Of a stretch of 34,009 nt of DNA, positions 15,778 through 22,785 are shown piece after piece. The stretch's first letter is position 1, and the number at the start of each line of letters is the position of its first letter. Source of the DNA: Candidatus Rifleibacteriota bacterium (GTDB lineage: Bacteria; Muiribacteriota; Ozemobacteria; Ozemobacterales; Ozemobacteraceae); NCBI GenBank assembly GCA_012517355.1, contig JAAYVD010000163.1, forward strand, positions 1-34,009. Direction: 5' to 3'. The notes beneath the pieces are model-generated. The model was not told where the DNA came from. It worked only from the letters and a program-made list of their open reading frames with translations, and ran no database searches. The position numbers were made by a program, and so were the translations under genes.

Positions 15778-18700
15778 TCAGTCGCCAAGGGCCGAACGCA
15801 CGTCGAGCCGCACCAGGCTGAGCAGCTCGCGGTCGGAGAGTTCCGTGATCGAGGGGTATTCGTCCTGGCCAAGCACCTCGGCGGCGATGGCCTTCTTGCT
15901 CTCGAGCAGCCGGTCGATCTTCTCCTCGAGCGTGCCGCGGCAGACGAAGGGATGCACCATGACGTTCCGCTGTTGGCCGATGCGGAAAGCCCGGTCGGTG
16001 GCCTGCGCCTCGACGGCCGGGTTCCACCAGCGGTCGAAATGGATGACGTGGTTGGCGGCGGTCAGGTTGAGGCCGACGCCGCCCACCTTCAGCGACAGCA
16101 CGAACCAGGACAGCCGCGGGTCCTCCTGGAACCGCCGCACCAGTTCGCCGCGCTCGCGCACCGGGGTGCCGCCGTGCATGACCAGCCCGTCGGCGCCGAA
16201 GACCGAGCGCAGGAAGCCCGCGATCGGGCCGGTCATCTCGCGGAACTGGGTGAAGACGAGCACCTTTTCCCCGCGCGAGGCGACCTCCTCGCAGATCTCG
16301 CGCAAGCGGGCGAACTTGCCGCTGTGCGCGGGCGTGTAGTTGTCGTCCTTCAGCCACTGCGCCGGGTGGTTGCAGGTCTGCTTGAACCGCAGCAGATACT
16401 GCAGGATCAGCCCGCGCCGCTGCAGCGGGTCGACCGTCGCGAGGTCGTTCTTCAGGTCATTGACGGCGGTCTCGTAGAGCACCGCCTGCTCGCGGGATAG
16501 CGAGCACCAGGTCTTGACCTCGGTCTTGGGCGGCAGTTCGGGGGCGACCTCGGGGTCGGTCTTGAGCCGCCGCAGGATATAGGGCCGGACCAGCCGCCGC
16601 AGTGGCGCGTACGAGCCGCCGGCCGTCTCGGTCAGGTTCTTGAGGAAGTCCTTGAACTCGCCGGCGGTGCCCAGCAGCCCCGGATTGAGGAAGTCGAAGA
16701 TCGACCAGAGGTCACCCAGCCGGTTCTCGACGGGGGTTCCGGTCAACGCCAGCCGGCCGCCGGCGTCGAGGGCCCGCACCGCCCGCGACTGGCGGGTGTC
16801 GGGGTTCTTGATCGCCTGCGCCTCGTCGAGGATGACGAGACTCCAGTGGAGCTGCCGCAACCGGGCCTGGCGCACGAGGGTGCCGTAGGTGGTCATGACC
16901 AGGTCGACCCCCTGGAGGGCCTTCTCGTCGAGGGCCCCGATGGCGGCCGAGGCCATGCTGCTCGGATGCGCGCAGACGACCCGCAGGCTGGGGGCGAACT
17001 TCTGCCGCTCGGCCTCCCAGTTCGACAGCAGGGAGGCGGGCAGCACCAGCAGCGCGGGCGCCGGGTCGACGGGGGCGGCCCCGAAGGGTGGGGAAACCGC
17101 GGCGCCGGTCGCGGGTGGCACGGAGGCAGGTGCCGCCGACCGGCCTGGGGCCGAAGCCGCCGCGTCCGCGAGGCCGCCGGCGACAGGCCCTGGCGACGCC
17201 TTCACCGCCATCGACGACGCGGCTGGCGATGACCGCCCCGCTGCCCCCCCCTGGCCCCGGAGCCGGCGGCGGACCAGCAGCAGGGCCAGCACCTGGATGG
17301 TCTTGCCCAGGCCCATGTCGTCGGCCAGGCAGGGGCCGAGGCCGAGCTCGAGCAGGAACCACAGCCAGCGCAGGCCGACGACCTGGTAGGGGCGCAGGGT
17401 TCCGTGCAGGTCGGGGCCGGGATCGACCGCCACGCCGGCGGCCGGGTCGCGAAGCCGCTGAATCAGCGAGGCCAGCCAGGCGCCGGGCACCACGCGGGCC
17501 GCCGCCTCGGTGCCGGCGGGCAACGGGGGGTTCCCGTCGAGGGCGGCCCCGGCCTCGAGCCGCATCGCCTCGGCGAACGACAGGCCCCGCTTGCCGCGCC
17601 GCGCCGCCCATTCCTGGAAGTGGGTCAGCACTTGGCCGAGCTTGTCGGCATCGACCTCGACCCAGCGCCCCCGCAGGTAGACGAGCTTCTCCTGCCGGCG
17701 CCGGATGGTCTCCCACTCCTCGGCGGTCAGCGGCTCACCGTCGAGGCAGAGGGAAAGCGAATAGTCGAGCATGCCGTTCCAACCCAGTTCCGAGGCCGGC
17801 CGGCCGCCGATCTCGAGCTGCGCCTGCAGGGTCGGCCGCTGGGTGGGCTTCCACCAGTCGGGCACCCGGCAGACGACGCCGGCCGCCTCGTAGACCGGGA
17901 TCTCGCGCAGGAACTGGTATGCCTCGGCGACCGTCCAGAGCAGGGGCTGGAAGATGCGGCGGCTGTCGAGGATCCCCTTCAGGAAGGGACTGGCGCGACC
18001 CGCCCGGTGGACGGTGGCCAGCAGCCGGATCAGGGCGGTGCGGTCGGCGGCGCCGGCGAATTCCTTCAGCGCCTCGCTCAGCGGCTGGTGGGCGGGCTTG
18101 CCGTGCGGCGAGATGCCCGAGGTGTAGGTGGCGAGGAAGGCGAACGGCCGTTCGGGGTCGTCGTCCTTGCGCTCGGCGAGGTGGAAGCAGACCCGGCCAA
18201 GCATGTTCCAGAGCGGGTTGACCGTCTGGAAATACTCATCGACGGTTCCCGACCAGCCATCGAGGATGTCGATGAAGGCGCGCCGCATGTGCTCCCAGAG
18301 GGTGCGCAGGGCGGGTTCGCGCAGGTACTCGGCCCCGCGGAACGGCGGCGCGGTCTCCAGCCAGCGCAGGATCTCCTCGGCCGGGAACGGGACGGCAGGG
18401 TCGTGCCGGTTCCCCTCGAGGTCCTCGGTGCGCACCAGCAGCCGGATGAACAACCCCGAAAACTCGCGCCAGAAGCGCAGAGTGGGCGGCAGCAGGGTGC
18501 GCGCCTCGCGGGCGCCCAGCAGAAACAGCCCGTGGCCGGTTCCCTGCCCGAACGATTCCTGCAGCCGGACGGCGGTGGGCGGGTCGGGGGTCAGCCCCTC
18601 GGCGGGGTCGCTGCACAGGTAGAGCCGGCCCTCGGGGCTGAACCCGAGGCTGTTGGGGGGAAGGTCGGAAACCTGGGTCCTGACGAGGCCATCCCCCCCG

Positions 18701-18909
18701 AGGGCACCCGCGAGGGCACCCGCGCCGGGGTCTCCACCCGTTCCCACCTCAGGGCCGCCCCTGGCGCTCGTGCCTTCCCTCCCGCCCGCCCCGGTGTCCA
18801 CGTCCAGGCCCACCCCGTTCCCCGCACCGGTGCCCGCAGCCGCGACCGGGTCGGAGCCGACGGTCGGGCCGGTACCGACTGGTTGCGGGGGGCGTTTGGC
18901 AGACACCAC
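15778..18909 (-). CDS. Swi2/Snf2 ATPase with N-terminal SNF2-associated region (YwqA type)
   Basis: This ~1043-residue protein has a C-terminal Snf2 core: I DDMGLGKT (530-537), Ia LVLPASLLSNWE, II DEAQ (695-698), III TGTPVEN (723-729), V LSLKVGGVGLNLTAAN and VI QATDRAFRIGQ. Residues ~140-480 are the SNF2 helicase-associated region (DUF3670-like; LDYSLSLCLDGEPLTAEEWE, LRGRWVEVD). The family is the bacterial Snf2 ATPase that travels with a SWIM protein. Two oddities stand out: a Gly/Ala-rich first ~80 residues, and a ~65-residue Ala/Pro/Gly insertion between motifs I and Ia (~552-617). The start is uncertain; GTG 18909 (or 18906) follows the rfbB stop closely, and the much longer frame to 19971 is rejected because it reads across rfbB. 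It probably remodels protein-DNA or RNA complexes. Confidence 0.87.
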   Translation of the reverse strand: MVSAKRPPQPVGTGPTVGSDPVAAAGTGAGNGVGLDVDTGAGGREGTSARGGPEVGTGGDPGAGALAGALGGDGLVRTQVSDLPPNSLGFSPEGRLYLCSDPAEGLTPDPPTAVRLQESFGQGTGHGLFLLGAREARTLLPPTLRFWREFSGLFIRLLVRTEDLEGNRHDPAVPFPAEEILRWLETAPPFRGAEYLREPALRTLWEHMRRAFIDILDGWSGTVDEYFQTVNPLWNMLGRVCFHLAERKDDDPERPFAFLATYTSGISPHGKPAHQPLSEALKEFAGAADRTALIRLLATVHRAGRASPFLKGILDSRRIFQPLLWTVAEAYQFLREIPVYEAAGVVCRVPDWWKPTQRPTLQAQLEIGGRPASELGWNGMLDYSLSLCLDGEPLTAEEWETIRRRQEKLVYLRGRWVEVDADKLGQVLTHFQEWAARRGKRGLSFAEAMRLEAGAALDGNPPLPAGTEAAARVVPGAWLASLIQRLRDPAAGVAVDPGPDLHGTLRPYQVVGLRWLWFLLELGLGPCLADDMGLGKTIQVLALLLVRRRLRGQGGAAGRSSPAASSMAVKASPGPVAGGLADAAASAPGRSAAPASVPPATGAAVSPPFGAAPVDPAPALLVLPASLLSNWEAERQKFAPSLRVVCAHPSSMASAAIGALDEKALQGVDLVMTTYGTLVRQARLRQLHWSLVILDEAQAIKNPDTRQSRAVRALDAGGRLALTGTPVENRLGDLWSIFDFLNPGLLGTAGEFKDFLKNLTETAGGSYAPLRRLVRPYILRRLKTDPEVAPELPPKTEVKTWCSLSREQAVLYETAVNDLKNDLATVDPLQRRGLILQYLLRFKQTCNHPAQWLKDDNYTPAHSGKFARLREICEEVASRGEKVLVFTQFREMTGPIAGFLRSVFGADGLVMHGGTPVRERGELVRRFQEDPRLSWFVLSLKVGGVGLNLTAANHVIHFDRWWNPAVEAQATDRAFRIGQQRNVMVHPFVCRGTLEEKIDRLLESKKAIAAEVLGQDEYPSITELSDRELLSLVRLDVRSALGD

Positions 18910-18932
18910 GGCTGACGACCTGGATTCCGGGC

Positions 18933-20006
18933 TCAGGTGCGGTCCGCGTAGTTGCGGGTGATCCAGGCGCGGTATTCGCCGGTCTGGACGTCCTTGATCC
19001 AGGCGGCGTTGCCGAGATACCAGTCGACCGTCTTCTCGAGGCCGTGCTGGAAGTCGACCGACTGCTTCCAGCCGAGCTCGCGCTTGATCCTCGTGCAGTC
19101 GATGGCGTAGCGGCGGTCGTGGCCGGGCCGGTCGGGCACGTAGGTGATCAGGGGTTCGAAGGCGCCGGCAGGCTTGCCGAGGCGAGCCGCCACGATGTCG
19201 CACAGGTGGCGCAGCAGCTCGATGTTGCACCACTCGCTTTCGCCGCCGATGTTGTAGGTCTCGCCAGACTTCCCGCGGCAGGCGATGGCCCAGACGGCGT
19301 CGCAGTGGTCGCGCACGTAGAGCCAGTCGCGCACGTTCTTCCCGTCGCCGTAGACGGGCAGCGGCTTCCCCTCGAGCATATGGCAGATCATCAGCGGGAT
19401 CAGCTTCTCGGGGAACTGGTATGGCCCGTAGTTGTTCGAACAGTTGGAGACGGTGACGTCGAGCCCGTAGGTGTGGGCGTAGGCGCGCACCAGGTGGTCG
19501 GAAGAGGCTTTCGAGGCCGAGTAGGGGCTGCGCGGGTCGTAGGGCGTCGTCTCGAGGAACTTGCCGGTCGGGCCCAGCGAGCCGTAGACCTCGTCGGTGC
19601 TGACATGGTGGAACCGGCAGGGCCGCCCCTTCGCCTTGGCCTGGCGCGCGGCCTCGAGCAGCGAGAAGGTGCCGACGATGTTCGTCTGGATGAACTCGCC
19701 GGGGCCCACGATCGAGCGGTCGACGTGGGACTCGGCGGCGAAGTGCACCACCAGGTCGAACCCGTGGCGGTCGAAGAGAGCCGCCATCGCGGCCTGGTCG
19801 GTGATGTCGAGCTTCTCGAACCGGTAGTGCTTCTCGCCGGCCTTGGCGGCCAGGTCGGCCAGGTTCTTCGGATTGCCGGAATACGTGAGCTTGTCGACGT
19901 TGACCAGCAGGCCGTCGAACCCGGCCTCCTCGAACAGGTAGCGGACGAAGTTGGTGCCGATGAACCCGCAACCGCCGGTCACCAGGATCTTTTCAGGGTG
20001 TGACAT
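18933..20006 (-). CDS. rfbB: dTDP-glucose 4,6-dehydratase
   Basis: The 357-residue protein is a full-length extended short-chain dehydrogenase. It has the NAD site TGGCGFIG (10-17), HFAAESHVDRSI (88-99), STDEVYG (136-142) with the catalytic D138/E139, and YSASK (162-166). GPYQFPEKLIP and GRDWLYV-like NVRDWLYVRDHC complete the RmlB signature. It converts dTDP-glucose to dTDP-4-keto-6-deoxyglucose in the cytoplasm, the step before rhamnose and other deoxysugars. ATG 20006 has GAGGAG 6 bases upstream. No rfbA, rfbC or rfbD lies nearby. Instead it sits 24 bases after the HEPN gene and 23 bases before the Snf2 gene, which is unusual company for a cell-envelope sugar gene. Confidence 0.93.
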   Translation of the reverse strand: MSHPEKILVTGGCGFIGTNFVRYLFEEAGFDGLLVNVDKLTYSGNPKNLADLAAKAGEKHYRFEKLDITDQAAMAALFDRHGFDLVVHFAAESHVDRSIVGPGEFIQTNIVGTFSLLEAARQAKAKGRPCRFHHVSTDEVYGSLGPTGKFLETTPYDPRSPYSASKASSDHLVRAYAHTYGLDVTVSNCSNNYGPYQFPEKLIPLMICHMLEGKPLPVYGDGKNVRDWLYVRDHCDAVWAIACRGKSGETYNIGGESEWCNIELLRHLCDIVAARLGKPAGAFEPLITYVPDRPGHDRRYAIDCTRIKRELGWKQSVDFQHGLEKTVDWYLGNAAWIKDVQTGEYRAWITRNYADRT

Positions 20007-20030
20007 GGGCTCTCCTCGTAGGGGTGGGTG

Positions 20031-20441
20031 TCAGGAACGGGCCGTCCCGGGAAGGGCGGCGAGATACCGTCGGGCTTCTGTCAAAAAGGCCCGGGCTTCA
20101 TCGAGCGCGAGTCTGGCCTTCCCTTCGTCGACGAAGGAGAAGGCCTCATAATCACCGGCTTCGCGGTCATCCTTGAGATTGGCCAGGAACCGTCCAAACC
20201 GGATGCCGATCTTGCCCGGCTTGACCAGGAGCAGGCCGAACAGGGTGACGAGGCCGCGGTGGGTCTCCGCGCGCTGGCCCTCGGTCAGCAGCAGGGCCTG
20301 GGCGGCATGGAACGCTGCAAAGTAGGCCCGGGACACGGCATCGTCGAAGTCGCCGGCGGCCAGGAGCCGTTCAGCGACCGCCAGTTTCCGGGCCGCTTTT
20401 TCGAGGTAACCCTCGATCAGGGCTGAGGTGGTCGAATCCAA
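20031..20441 (-). CDS. HEPN-domain protein (toxin-like partner of MNT)
   Basis: The 136-residue helical protein contains AVSRAYFAAFHAAQALLLTEG, with the HEPN motif R38-x6-H45, and starts with the usual YLEKAARKLAVAERLLAAGDF. HEPN proteins of this size paired with a minimal nucleotidyltransferase form HEPN/MNT toxin-antitoxin modules; the HEPN protein is an RNase, and in studied pairs the MNT modifies it by AMPylation. The start is a TTG at 20441 with AAGGAGG about 10 bases upstream; a later start would cut into the conserved first helix. It overlaps the MNT gene by 71 bases. Confidence 0.87.
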   Translation of the reverse strand: MDSTTSALIEGYLEKAARKLAVAERLLAAGDFDDAVSRAYFAAFHAAQALLLTEGQRAETHRGLVTLFGLLLVKPGKIGIRFGRFLANLKDDREAGDYEAFSFVDEGKARLALDEARAFLTEARRYLAALPGTARS

Positions 20442-20760
20442 GGGGGTGGCCCTCCTTCAGGACGTTGGCAAGGAACGGGGTGGGAATGGCCCGCAACCGG
20501 TCGAACTCGGCCCGGGGGAAGATCTTGAGCGACACCAGCCGGCCGGTGGCGAGCAGGGTCTCCATGACGGCGTCGTAGCAGGCGGCGATGACGGCGGGGT
20601 CGTGTCGGGGCAGGACGATCAGCAGGTCGTAGTCGGAATCCGGCCGCCAGTCGTCGCGGCACCGCGACCCGAACAGCCAGATCTCCTCGATGGCCGACCG
20701 CAGGGAGGCGATGCCCCGCAGGAACCCCTGCAGGACCGGATCGTCATCCATCCGCACCAT
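20371..20760 (-). CDS. MNT minimal nucleotidyltransferase (antitoxin of HEPN)
   Basis: The 129-residue product has IWLFGSRCRDDWRPDSDYDL, with G31-S32 and D43-x-D45, the GSx10DxD active site of MntA-type DNA-polymerase-beta-like enzymes. The C-terminal ~25 residues (HLSPDRGLPRKSGPETGGR) overlap the HEPN gene and may be loosely constrained. The start is ATG 20760 or the ATG three codons later at 20751. A TATACT box ends 6 bases before 20760, so the mRNA may be nearly leaderless. The longer upward frame (to 21849) is a shadow of the gene on the other strand. Confidence 0.82.
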   Translation of the reverse strand: MVRMDDDPVLQGFLRGIASLRSAIEEIWLFGSRCRDDWRPDSDYDLLIVLPRHDPAVIAACYDAVMETLLATGRLVSLKIFPRAEFDRLRAIPTPFLANVLKEGHPLGFDHLSPDRGLPRKSGPETGGR

Positions 20761-20775
20761 GCGCCCAGTATAAAG

Positions 20776-20819
20776 GAAAATGGTGCCTCCTTCCACCTGT
20801 TGAGACCTTCTCGGGATGG
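20776..20819 (-). repeat. GGCACCATTTTCC element, copy a
   Basis: On the minus strand the copy reads GGTCTCAACAGGTGGAAGG then AGGCACCATTTTCC, immediately upstream of the MNT TATACT box. It aligns with the copies at 21015, 21090 and 999. Confidence 0.55.
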
Positions 20820-21014
20820 GGTCCATATGGAAAAGCGGAAAATGGGGGGAAATAAGGGAGATTTCAGCATTTTGACAGAAACCTCGAGGGCGGCAGGGGA
20901 ATGGGAGAAAGGGGGGGAAGGGGCGAAGGGAGTCGCCCGCACGATCGGCACTATCAGAATCGATGGGTGGATGATGACAGGGCCATCGATGCGTCAGTCG
21001 AAATGCTGGAGTGT

Positions 21015-21145
21015 CGAAAAAGGTGCCGCCTTCCATCTCTGAGAACCTCCTCCAGACGCGGGTTTGCGGGAGGCAAGGTGTCCCTCGGGGAAATGGTGCC
21101 ACCGTCCATTCTTCTGGACCCGCCCAGGATACGGGTTCGCGTGAG
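21015..21145 (-). repeat. GGCACCATTTTCC element, copies b and c
   Basis: Copy b (21015-21067) and copy c (21090-21145) are 75 bases apart. Both read, on the minus strand, CGCRAACCCG, then GGxGG(G/T), then AGA..TGGA.GG.GGCACC and a T/C-rich end. The shared stretch is about 55 bases with scattered differences. Confidence 0.6.
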
Positions 21146-21253
21146 CCAGGGTGCCCGCCGAAAAAAAAGTTTCCCCGAAGGGGGGCGGCCGGCGATTCCT
21201 GGTCGGGTGACGGAACCGCGTCGCCCGACATCAAACAGCAGGAGGTTTCCCCC

Positions 21254-22726
21254 ATGACCCGCATCCAACCAAGTTTCCGCGTGCCGATCGTCCGGTTCCC
21301 CTTTCCCTTCCCGTATCCGCCCGTGCGCCGGCCGGGCGGCCCCCAGCCGTTCCGGTGGGCCATCGCCCTGCTGCTGGCCGCCGTCCTGACCGCCGCCCCC
21401 TGCCCGGCCCAGGTGGCCACCGTCAGCGTGTGCGGTGCCGAGGAGGTTTCCGCCCTGGATGCCTGTCTTCCCCTCGCCGAAGAGGCTTTGGTCGAGGGCG
21501 CCATCCCCGGCCTCCCGGAGGCGTGCGCCGAGGGGCGGCCGGCAACCATCTGCGAGCCAGCCGCGGAGCGGGAACCGGCCCTCGATCCGGGGGTGCCGCG
21601 TCTCCCCATCCCCGACCGCCAAGCGGGGTGCCCATCCGACGACGGGTTCGCCGACGTGATCGCCGACGGCGGGTCCCCGGTTTCGTGGCACACCATCCAG
21701 TACCGGCTGCCGCCCGGCGAGACCAGCCGCACCTGGACGGTCCGGATCGACCTGCCCGAGGCCGACCTGCAGGCCGGCCGGGTGTTCATCCGGCGCCACC
21801 TCGCCACGACCGACAGCCTGGAAGCCGTCCGCGAGGAACTGACCCGCACCAGCTACACCGTCACGCTGTCTTTGAGCCGGGGCTTTTTCGCCACCGGCAA
21901 GGGCAACCTGCACCTGCAGCTCGAGAAGGGAACCCCGGTGCCGGTCGAGCGCCTGCCGCCGCCCGCCAACCTGCGCATCGAGGAGGGCGGCACCCACGAA
22001 CCCTTCCTGATCGCGTGGGACGGGGAAGGCGACTGGCTGGCCGCGACCGTCTACAAGCGCGCGCTCGGCACCCCGGTCTGGCAGAGGATCCTCGGATACT
22101 CCGGGGTGATGCCCACCATCGACCCGGCCCCCGTGACCATCGGCGGGCACTACCTGCTGGTGGCCTCCCAATGCGGCCGGGAGGCCCGCCCGTCGAAACC
22201 CGCCTACCTGGCGTTCCGGGTCGAGGCCCGCAGCGAGTGGTGCCAGACCTGCAAGGGAACCGGCTGGCTCGGCCAGGCCCCCGCCGGCTGGCCCCATCCC
22301 GGCCGGGCCCATGTCGGACCCTCCCCATTGCCGCAGGAGGCAGCCTGCTCTCAGGCCGTGGGCGGCTTTGGCCCTGGCCCTGGCCCGGAGGTGAGCCGGG
22401 AATCCGGCATCGGAACGACCTTCGCCGCCGACGAGGGGGATGCCGGCCAGACGCGGCCGGCCGGTTCCCTGCGACACGGGCGGCGCCGCATTCCCCTGGT
22501 GCTCGTCGGCGCCGGCTCATCCCGCCCATCCGGCTCATCCCCCCACCCCACCCCGGCGGCCAACCCTGGCAAGGCGCCCCTGGCCAAGCCCGGCAAGCCG
22601 CCCCTGGCCAGGTCCCGCTCCGACGGGGAGCCCTACTCCGAGCTCTGCCCCTACTGCCGCGGCCTCGGCACCCGGATGTATCCCTACGCGGTCACCGAGC
22701 CCCTGATGCCCTCGATGGGGGATTGA
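21254..22726 (+). CDS. Exported protein with two separated DnaJ-type CxxCxGxG motifs
   Basis: I do not recognise a named family for this 490-residue protein. A hydrophobic stretch WAIALLLAAVLTAAPCPAQ (~residues 35-53), preceded by basic residues, is a signal peptide or membrane anchor with a long N-region. Residues ~140-330 look like two beta domains (SWHTIQYRLPPGETSRTWTV; PPPANLRIEEGGTHEPFLIAW, a fibronectin-III-like opening). The C-terminal third has CQTCKGTGW (~332) and CPYCRGLG (~463), the zinc-binding CxxCxGxG of DnaJ, but about 120 residues of Pro/Gly/Ala-rich sequence separate them. ATG 21254 follows CAGGAGGT at 7 bases. It is the first plus-strand gene and stops 59 bases before the ygfK-like start. 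Confidence 0.75.
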   Translation: MTRIQPSFRVPIVRFPFPFPYPPVRRPGGPQPFRWAIALLLAAVLTAAPCPAQVATVSVCGAEEVSALDACLPLAEEALVEGAIPGLPEACAEGRPATICEPAAEREPALDPGVPRLPIPDRQAGCPSDDGFADVIADGGSPVSWHTIQYRLPPGETSRTWTVRIDLPEADLQAGRVFIRRHLATTDSLEAVREELTRTSYTVTLSLSRGFFATGKGNLHLQLEKGTPVPVERLPPPANLRIEEGGTHEPFLIAWDGEGDWLAATVYKRALGTPVWQRILGYSGVMPTIDPAPVTIGGHYLLVASQCGREARPSKPAYLAFRVEARSEWCQTCKGTGWLGQAPAGWPHPGRAHVGPSPLPQEAACSQAVGGFGPGPGPEVSRESGIGTTFAADEGDAGQTRPAGSLRHGRRRIPLVLVGAGSSRPSGSSPHPTPAANPGKAPLAKPGKPPLARSRSDGEPYSELCPYCRGLGTRMYPYAVTEPLMPSMGD

Positions 22727-22746
22727 TATTGTGGTAGAATCGGCCC
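22727..22746 (+). promoter_or_regulatory. Possible promoter of the ygfK-like gene
   Basis: TAGAAT at 22735-22740 is a good -10 candidate in a locally AT-rich patch (GATTGATATTGTGGTAGAAT), about 46 bases before the ATG. A matching -35 at 17 bases (TCGATG) is weak. Read-through from the upstream gene is the alternative. Confidence 0.3.
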
Positions 22747-22785
22747 AGACAGACATTCCCCTTGGAAAGGAGCCATCCCCCACCC

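Larger units (their letters stand above)
20761..21253. other. Divergent intergenic region with three copies of the GGCACCATTTTCC element
   Basis: This ~490-base region separates the minus-strand island from the plus-strand genes and holds no convincing gene. It contains a TATACT box at 20772-20767 on the minus strand, 6 bases from the MNT start. It also carries three related repeats whose minus-strand consensus ends GGNGGCACCATTTTCC (20776-20819, 21015-21067, 21090-21145). On the plus strand CAGGAGGT (21239-21246) is the ribosome site of the exported-protein gene. Confidence 0.6.

Noticed and set aside
18910-19971. Upstream extension of the YwqA-type Snf2 gene to 19971
   Set aside because: It reads through rfbB in the wrong frame and gives no recognisable domain. 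The extension is accidental.
20371-21849. 492-residue form of the MNT protein
   Set aside because: The extra ~360 residues are the reverse strand of the exported-protein gene and intergenic repeats. MNT proteins are ~100-140 residues.
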